This document shows positions 59,274 through 64,000 of a stretch of DNA of 64,000 bases, in pieces. Numbering within the stretch: position 1 is the first letter of the stretch; each line of letters begins with the position of its first letter. A program made the position numbers and the translations under genes. The notes under the pieces are model-generated. The model was not told the DNA's origin, ran no database searches, and worked only from the letters and a program-made list of their open reading frames with translations. Source of the DNA: Phalacrocorax aristotelis (taxonomy: Eukaryota > Chordata > Aves > Suliformes > Phalacrocoracidae); NCBI RefSeq assembly GCF_949628215.1, contig NC_134285.1, forward strand, positions 26,550,797 through 26,614,796, in the 5' to 3' direction.

Positions 59274-59935
59274 TTATCTGTACTTCTCGGCCAGCACGGC
59301 AGCCACGGCCGTCAGAAACTTGTCGAAGGCGACGTGTACCTCCGGGGTGTATTCTTGGCCCAGGTGCACGGCCAGCACCACCTGGAAGCACTGCGCCAGC
59401 AGCTGCAAGGCAAAACAGGGCTCAGCACCGCTGCTATGGCCCCTGTCCCCCCATCTAGTCCCCGGTCCCTTGTCCCCTATCCCCTGTCCCCCATCCCCCG
59501 TCCCCCATCCCCTGCCTGCCTTGAAGTTGACGGGGTCAACGCGCAGATTGTAGGCATGCAGGTTGCTGAGGTCAGCCAGGGTCTGGCGGAGGTTGTCCAG
59601 GTTCTGAATGGCATTGCCCAAGGCAGTCACCACCTTCTTGCCATGGTTGCGGATCTGCTCAGAGCCGTGGTGCAGGTCAAAGTGGGGGAAGTAGGTCTTG
59701 GTCTTGGGGTAGACCAGGAACATCCTGCCGGAGTGGGATGGTCAGTGCTGCTAACTCCTGGCTGGACCCCCACAACCAGCCCCCTGTGGGGCTCCCACCT
59801 GCTCACCCCCCTTGCCCATGGGGTCCCCGAGCCCAGCCTGCACCTGGTCAGGGTCTCCTCTCCCATTTCATCTTTGGCGCTCTCCACCTTCTGCCAGACA
59901 CCCCTGACCAGTGCTGCTTCTTCAGCACCCAGCAT
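59274..59935 (-). CDS. HBAD: HBAD, alpha-D globin (3 exons, GC splice donor)
   Basis: Alpha chain of the minor avian haemoglobin HbD (alpha-D2 beta2). Exons 59844-59935, 59520-59724 and 59274-59402 join into 141 residues including Met, the usual alpha-D length (one shorter than alpha-A). It starts [17 protein letters not shown]. The distal histidine is in IRNHGKKV, the proximal in [10 protein letters not shown], and it ends VLAEKYR, all alpha-D hallmarks. Intron 1 is GT-AG. Intron 2 (117 bp) begins GCAGGC rather than GT: the reading frame demands AAC TTC AAG then GC, and no GT lies nearby. A GC donor at this place was reported for duck alpha-D. The N-terminal A-B region ([24 protein letters not shown]) differs a good deal from chicken but is unbroken. 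Identity is certain. Confidence 0.98.
59455..59517 (-). repeat. G-rich 7-bp minisatellite in HBAD intron 2
   Basis: On the transcript strand, units of GGGGAT/GGGGAC plus a spacer base repeat about eight times, starting within 10 bases of the GC splice donor. This gives many consecutive runs of three or more G. Confidence 0.85.
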
Positions 59936-60060
59936 GGTGGCGGCTGGTGTCAGTAAGCAGGTCTCGGTGGCAGTGACGCCTGCCAGGACGCCCTCTTATA
60001 GCGGCCAGCACCTCCACCCTGGCCTTATCTTATCGGCACTGAGGGGCAGGGGGGTGTGGC
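59936..60060 (-). promoter_or_regulatory. HBAD: HBAD promoter: CACCC, twin GATA, TATA
   Basis: On the minus strand, in the direction of transcription: CCACACCCC (60059-60051), two overlapping GATAAG motifs (60035-60025), then TATAAG (60000-59995), about 60 bases before the start codon. CACCC and GATA are sites for KLF1 and GATA1, so the arrangement fits erythroid control. Confidence 0.8.
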
Positions 60061-60779
60061 TGTGCAGCCCTGTGCCCAGGGAGTGGCTGCGGTGCTGTCT
60101 TGGGGGGCCCCAGCTGCCCTGGGGGGCCCAGCCCTGATGAGGCCCCGAGTGGGGCTGGCTGCCCTGCCTTGGCCTGCCCCACTGCACCAGGCCCATGCCA
60201 GGCTGGGCCCTGGGGGCAGTGCCTGGCTGGGCTGCCCTGTGGTCAACAGCAGCCATGGGCACATCCTGTGGGCATCACAGCCTCGGTCTTGCTGGCCAGT
60301 GAGTCTTCAGGCCTCCCATTGGGATGCTTGTGAGGCCTGGGCTTCTTCCCTTCTTCTCACCCTGGCGTGTGCTCCTGCCTTTCCCTGTAAATGCTGGGAT
60401 ATCCAGCAGGGCATATGGTGGTTGGTGACTGTCACATCCTTCGCTCAGCCTCTGTACGAAGTCATTGGTACAAATTTGGGGTTAGGGACAGACCAGGTGC
60501 TGAGCTACCATCTAAGTTGTGGATTTAAATGTTCAGGTTACCTGAGACCCACAAATGTAGAATGTTTTAAAAACTACTGTGGTACACTGGCTGACAGGAT
60601 TAGAGCGATTTGGTGATTTCAGAGCTTCTGCAACGTCTCTGTCCCCCTTGTCCAAACACAGTCCTGGAATTTTGTAAATGAGATGAAGACCACAGCTTGC
60701 AGTGCCAGTTGAGGTTGTCGACCAGAGTTTTCTTAGGACTTTACACCCACCTTTTCATGTCAGAAGTCCTCTGAGACAG
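60061..60779. other. Upstream flank of HBAD
   Basis: GC-rich up to about 60300, then more AT-rich. No gene recognised. Confidence 0.45.
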
Positions 60780-61380
60780 GCATGGCCAGTGAATGTAAAC
60801 TGATAAGTAATTTCTTCACAGCAGCTCCCATCATGCTGTCTTTTAGATTTTTGATCAAGCCAGCCCTGATAACACACTGATGTTCTGGCTTTTGCTGAGC
60901 AGTTTTTGCACAGCACCAGGACTGTCTCTGCTTCTCATGCTGTCCCCCCAGGGAACAAATTTTGGGGTGCATGATACACTGGGATGGGACACAACCAGGC
61001 AGACGACCCCAGCTAACCAAAGAGGCATTGCATACCATATAAATCCATGCTTAGCAATAAAAGGGAAAAGAGGGTGGTTTAGGGAGTTTTAGGGGAGTTA
61101 CCATCTTTTTTTGCTCAGGGACTGGCTGGGCATTGGTCTACTGAGAGGAGGTGGTGAGCGATTGCCTTTGCATCACCTGTTTTGTTTTTGTTTCTTCCCT
61201 CTTTTTCCACTTATCCTTCACTTATTAAACAACTATTTCTGTTTGTTTTCTTGTTTGATCTTGACTCCCAAGTTTTCTTGCTTTTATTCTTCCTTTCCTC
61301 TTCTCCTCATCCCACTGAGGGGGCAGAGTGAGTGAGTGACTGTGTAGTGCTTAGCTGCCCACCAGGGTTAACCCACAACA
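60780..61380. mobile_element. Solo LTR fossil of a bird endogenous retrovirus
   Basis: One complete-length, worn LTR of about 600 bp. The sequence near 61340-61380 ends in 'gggttaacccacaaca', with 'agtgactgtgtagtgcttag' and 'tgcctttgcatcacctgttt' inside, all typical of a common bird ERV LTR. The low-coordinate half has the matching 'ataacacactgatgttctgg' and 'gcttctcatgctgtcccccc'. No internal retroviral region adjoins it, so it is a solo LTR. It is moderately old, since both ends are diverged and no target-site duplication is evident. It lies between the pi and alpha-D genes. The low end is placed to within about 10 bp. Confidence 0.8.
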
Positions 61381-62120
61381 GGTATGTATGGAGCATCCCT
61401 GCAGTCCCCCCAGGGTGACCATTAGTTCCATCCTCTTCCCCGTCACTGCTTTGCAAAGAAACCCCTGGAATTTTTGATCCCCCAGATACTATCAACTCTG
61501 ATCTCCAGTGACCACTAGCATTCCCAATTTCAAATGTGTGTAAAGTTCCCTGTATATAAATAAGAGATGTCAAGCTGAAGGCATGGTCCCTTTACCAAAC
61601 CTGCCTAACAGGTATGATAGCCCAAGGTGTTCAGAAAACAGATCAGATACCTTGTCCATACCCCATGGAGGGGAGGGTGAGAAGACAATGCCCAGCATTG
61701 CTCTGGGCACATCACAACATATGGCAATGCAGGTTTTGTTCACAACAGGCTGTGTTGGGTTTTGGACAGGCCAAACAAAAAGCCTGGGTCCATTCAATAT
61801 CCTAGCAGGATAAAAGGCTGTTTCCTGGTCTGCCTGGAAACAGTCTTTGGTGGATATACCTTTGGTGAGCAGTAGCAGTCACAGGGCTCTAGCCTGTTCT
61901 GGGCTTCTGCTCAGTGTTATGTTATTCTGACTGAATATTATGTTATGTTATTCCCATTGAATTTACACAGATTAGCACATGAATTAGTACATCAATTCAC
62001 ACAGCTTAGTATTTTCCCCTCCATATTGTGTAGACATTTCAGAACACCCCTACCTGACCAGTAAGGTGTAGGAGGAACACATGGAGATGAAAGCACAGAG
62101 ACCATAGCTCACATTTGAAT
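61381..62120. other. Flank between LTR fossil and HBZ
   Basis: No gene recognised. TTATGTTATT-type motifs (61917-61952) and a TATA-like GGATAAAAGGC (61808-61818) are present. Repeat origin is possible but not shown. Confidence 0.4.
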
Positions 62121-62122
62121 TA

Positions 62123-62128
62123 TTTATT
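62123..62128 (-). terminator. HBZ: HBZ poly(A) signal (AATAAA)
   Basis: AATAAA on the minus strand, 130 bases past the stop codon. Confidence 0.85.
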
Positions 62129-62257
62129 AGGTTTTGCAGATGACCAAGCCCCTGCATAGGGGATTTGAGAGGACTGCATAGGAAGGGGTGAACACCCCAG
62201 AGCCTGGCAGCTGGCATGTGCCATGGATGTGCATCCCTCATCCCCTGTGGAGGCTGT

Positions 62258-63170
62258 TTATCTGTACTTCTCAGTCAGAACAGAGGAAACGCTGGACAGG
62301 AACTTGTCCCACGCAGCATGAACTTCTGGGGTGAAGTCACTGGGATAGCGGGCAGCCACAGAGCACAGGATACAGTGGGAAAGCAGCTGTAAGAAAAAAC
62401 AAGATGAAATCCATTGTAATAAGTAACAGTTGTCAGTCTAGGGGTTTGCAAGGCACCTTAGTCCCAGCATGCTCTGGGATGGCAATTACATGCCCCAACC
62501 AGGTAGTGCTGCTGCCTGATGCTATGAGTGAAGAAGCAGAGTTGCCTCTGGTATAGGGCAAAAGGCACCTCTTGATACCACTCCCTTTTTCCAAATGTCC
62601 CTTCCTTCTGCCCCAAAGGGAAATGCAACAGAGTGGAAGTGTTTAGAATTTACTTTGTTCAAGACAGGTGATATAACTTGACTTGTGAGGGAGGTTCATC
62701 AATTACAACAAAGGCAGCAGAGACTCAAGTCTGTCTAACACAAACCATAGGAGCCCCCTGAGTAGTTTTTTGCTCGAGCTAGACCAGATCTTTCATCAAA
62801 AGATCCAATCTCAGGTTAAAAAATCAGGTGGGGAACAAGCTGTGACAAGAGTCAACAAGGCTGTGCAGTGCAGTCAGGTATCAAGCTGCTGTTAGCCAAA
62901 AAGATCGGTGGTCACTAATTCTGTGATGGTAGTTTTCATCCCTGAAAGTCTCTGTGCTCACTCACCTTGAAGTTCACTGGGTCCACCCTGAGGATGTAAG
63001 CATGCAGCTCACTGAGTTTGGCCAAAGCACCTCTAATGTCGTCAATATGCTTCACAGCTTCCCCGATAGCATTCATGACCTTGGAGCCATGACCACGAAG
63101 CTGAGCTGAGCCTTGGCTGAGATCAAAGTGAGGGAAGTAGGTTTTTGTCTGGGGATAGCTGGAGAAAAGC
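62258..63170 (-). CDS. HBZ: HBZ-type embryonic alpha globin (pi), exons 2-3 only
   Basis: Embryonic alpha-type chain (avian pi, orthologue of mammalian zeta), used in primitive red cells. Exon 2 (62966-63170, 205 bases) and exon 3 (62258-62386, 129 bases) have exactly the alpha-globin sizes with GT-AG borders. Exon 2 encodes [39 protein letters not shown]...[17 protein letters not shown], with distal (GHGSKV) and proximal (ELHAY) histidines. Exon 3 encodes [42 protein letters not shown] and a stop. [20 protein letters not shown] is typical of zeta/pi rather than alpha-A or alpha-D. Exon 1 is not in the 830 bases to the right edge, so it lies outside the window. Intron 2 is 579 bp. It is the 5'-most member of the cluster seen here, as expected. 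Confidence 0.96.
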
Positions 63171-64000
63171 CTGGAGGAGAACATGAGAATGAGATTCGGC
63201 AGTGGAAATGACATGCATGAGACAATAAAACCTCAGAGCAAGTGCAGTGTAAACCTGCCAGCTAAAGAATTGCATTCCTTCAGTGGTTGTAACAGAATTT
63301 TGGGATCTTGAAGCCTGCATCAAGGTCATCTTTCTGCTCTTAAACCTCTCCTGCAGTATGTGCAGATTAGTCAGAGAGCTAGTCTGTATGTACTAGAGAA
63401 GAATAAGTTAAAATAAGTTAAAAATAATTTTAAACTCAATGCATTTTTTGGTTTTGGGGGGGTGTTTTAAAATAAATAATAGCCTCATATTGTCACTACA
63501 TTTCCTATATTACATTGTAAGCCAGTTTGCAGGATCTTCAAACTCTTATGAGCTGAATGAACCAGAATCAACATGAGTGGTACACAGAGTCCTGGAAGGT
63601 GGAGCACAATATTTTATCTTGAGCTGTAAATAACGTTTAAGTAACTTTGAAAAACATAATAATTTCTGAACAATTTCCAGACTATTATCCCTTTTGTGCC
63701 AGCTTGCCTGATTTGTATGAACTTTGGATTACTGTGCTATACTTCAAGCAGGGGATCCAGTCGTCTTGTTTCCTAACAGTTTGTTACTTATCAACTGGAA
63801 CAATGAAACATGAGTATCCAGTGAATTTAGTGGACAGCTATTCTCTTAATGCCTAGAAATTGCAAGAGAAATTGTATCACTTATACAGAAATTGCATCAC
63901 TTGTACGATAAACCACTTCAAGTTAATTTCCTAACTGTGATAACTGTATTTCAGGACACTGAGTATGAATGACTTTGAATTCGTCACAAGAGCTCCTGGC
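63171..64000 (-). other. HBZ: HBZ intron 1 (partial)
   Basis: AT-rich sequence upstream of exon 2. No match to a globin exon 1 is visible to the right edge. A two-copy 20-bp tandem repeat (GAAATTGTATCACTTATACA and a near copy) lies at 63868-63907. Confidence 0.6.

Noticed and set aside
59334-60137. Plus-strand open frame of 267 codons
   Set aside because: Antisense shadow of alpha-D exons and the G-rich minisatellite.
63310-63350. CTGCAGGAGAGG on the minus strand as a possible end of globin exon 1
   Set aside because: No GT donor follows, and the translation (LQERFKSRK) and upstream sequence do not match a globin N-terminus.
1-64000. tRNA, rRNA, microRNA or CRISPR features
   Set aside because: None recognised; CRISPR arrays are not expected in this vertebrate nuclear sequence, and no spaced direct-repeat array was seen.

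Overview
The window is vertebrate nuclear DNA, and the gene content and repeats point to a bird. It holds the avian alpha-globin cluster with the genes PGAP6 (TMEM8A), MRPL28 and AXIN1 downstream. All recognised genes run on the minus strand, so transcription goes from high to low coordinates. CR1 LINE copies, a bird-type ERV LTR, a pi/alpha-D/alpha-A globin trio and PGAP6 next to the globins (the arrangement known in chicken) all support a bird. The alpha-A protein is not the galliform type. I cannot name the order or species.

Layout from low to high coordinates. At 1-4.4 kb is the 5' part of AXIN1: coding exon 2 with the RGS domain, intron 1, and a CpG-island promoter with a noncoding exon 1. 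From about 4.5 to 28 kb no gene is recognised. This stretch holds several LINE relics and, at about 16.1-17.7 kb, a compact promoter- or enhancer-like island. MRPL28 (five exons) occupies 28.4-31.2 kb and starts in a second CpG island; a CR1 copy sits in its third intron. PGAP6 (thirteen exons, 797 codons when spliced as listed) occupies 33.4-48.5 kb and starts in a third CpG island. The 49-55.9 kb stretch has no recognised gene, two old LINE relics and a dense cluster of erythroid factor motifs at about 55.0-55.1 kb, where the known 3' alpha-globin enhancer of birds would be expected.

The globins follow: alpha-A (HBAA) at 56.0-56.7 kb, alpha-D (HBAD) at 59.3-59.9 kb, and the embryonic pi gene (HBZ-type) from 62.3 kb. 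Exon 1 of the pi gene lies beyond the right edge. Alpha-A and alpha-D have TATA boxes and AATAAA signals; alpha-D also has CACCC and paired GATA motifs just upstream. Pi is used in embryonic red cells, and alpha-D and alpha-A in definitive ones. They supply alpha-type chains that pair with beta-type chains encoded elsewhere. PGAP6, MRPL28 and AXIN1 have unrelated jobs (GPI-anchor processing, mitochondrial translation, Wnt signalling), although chicken TMEM8 is reported to come under globin-domain control.

Main points of interest: the motif cluster 3' of alpha-A, a GC splice donor in alpha-D beside a G-run minisatellite, telomere-like hexamers upstream of alpha-A, a solo LTR between pi and alpha-D, a charged pair in the alpha-A H helix, and the island with optimal TCF/LEF sites upstream of AXIN1.
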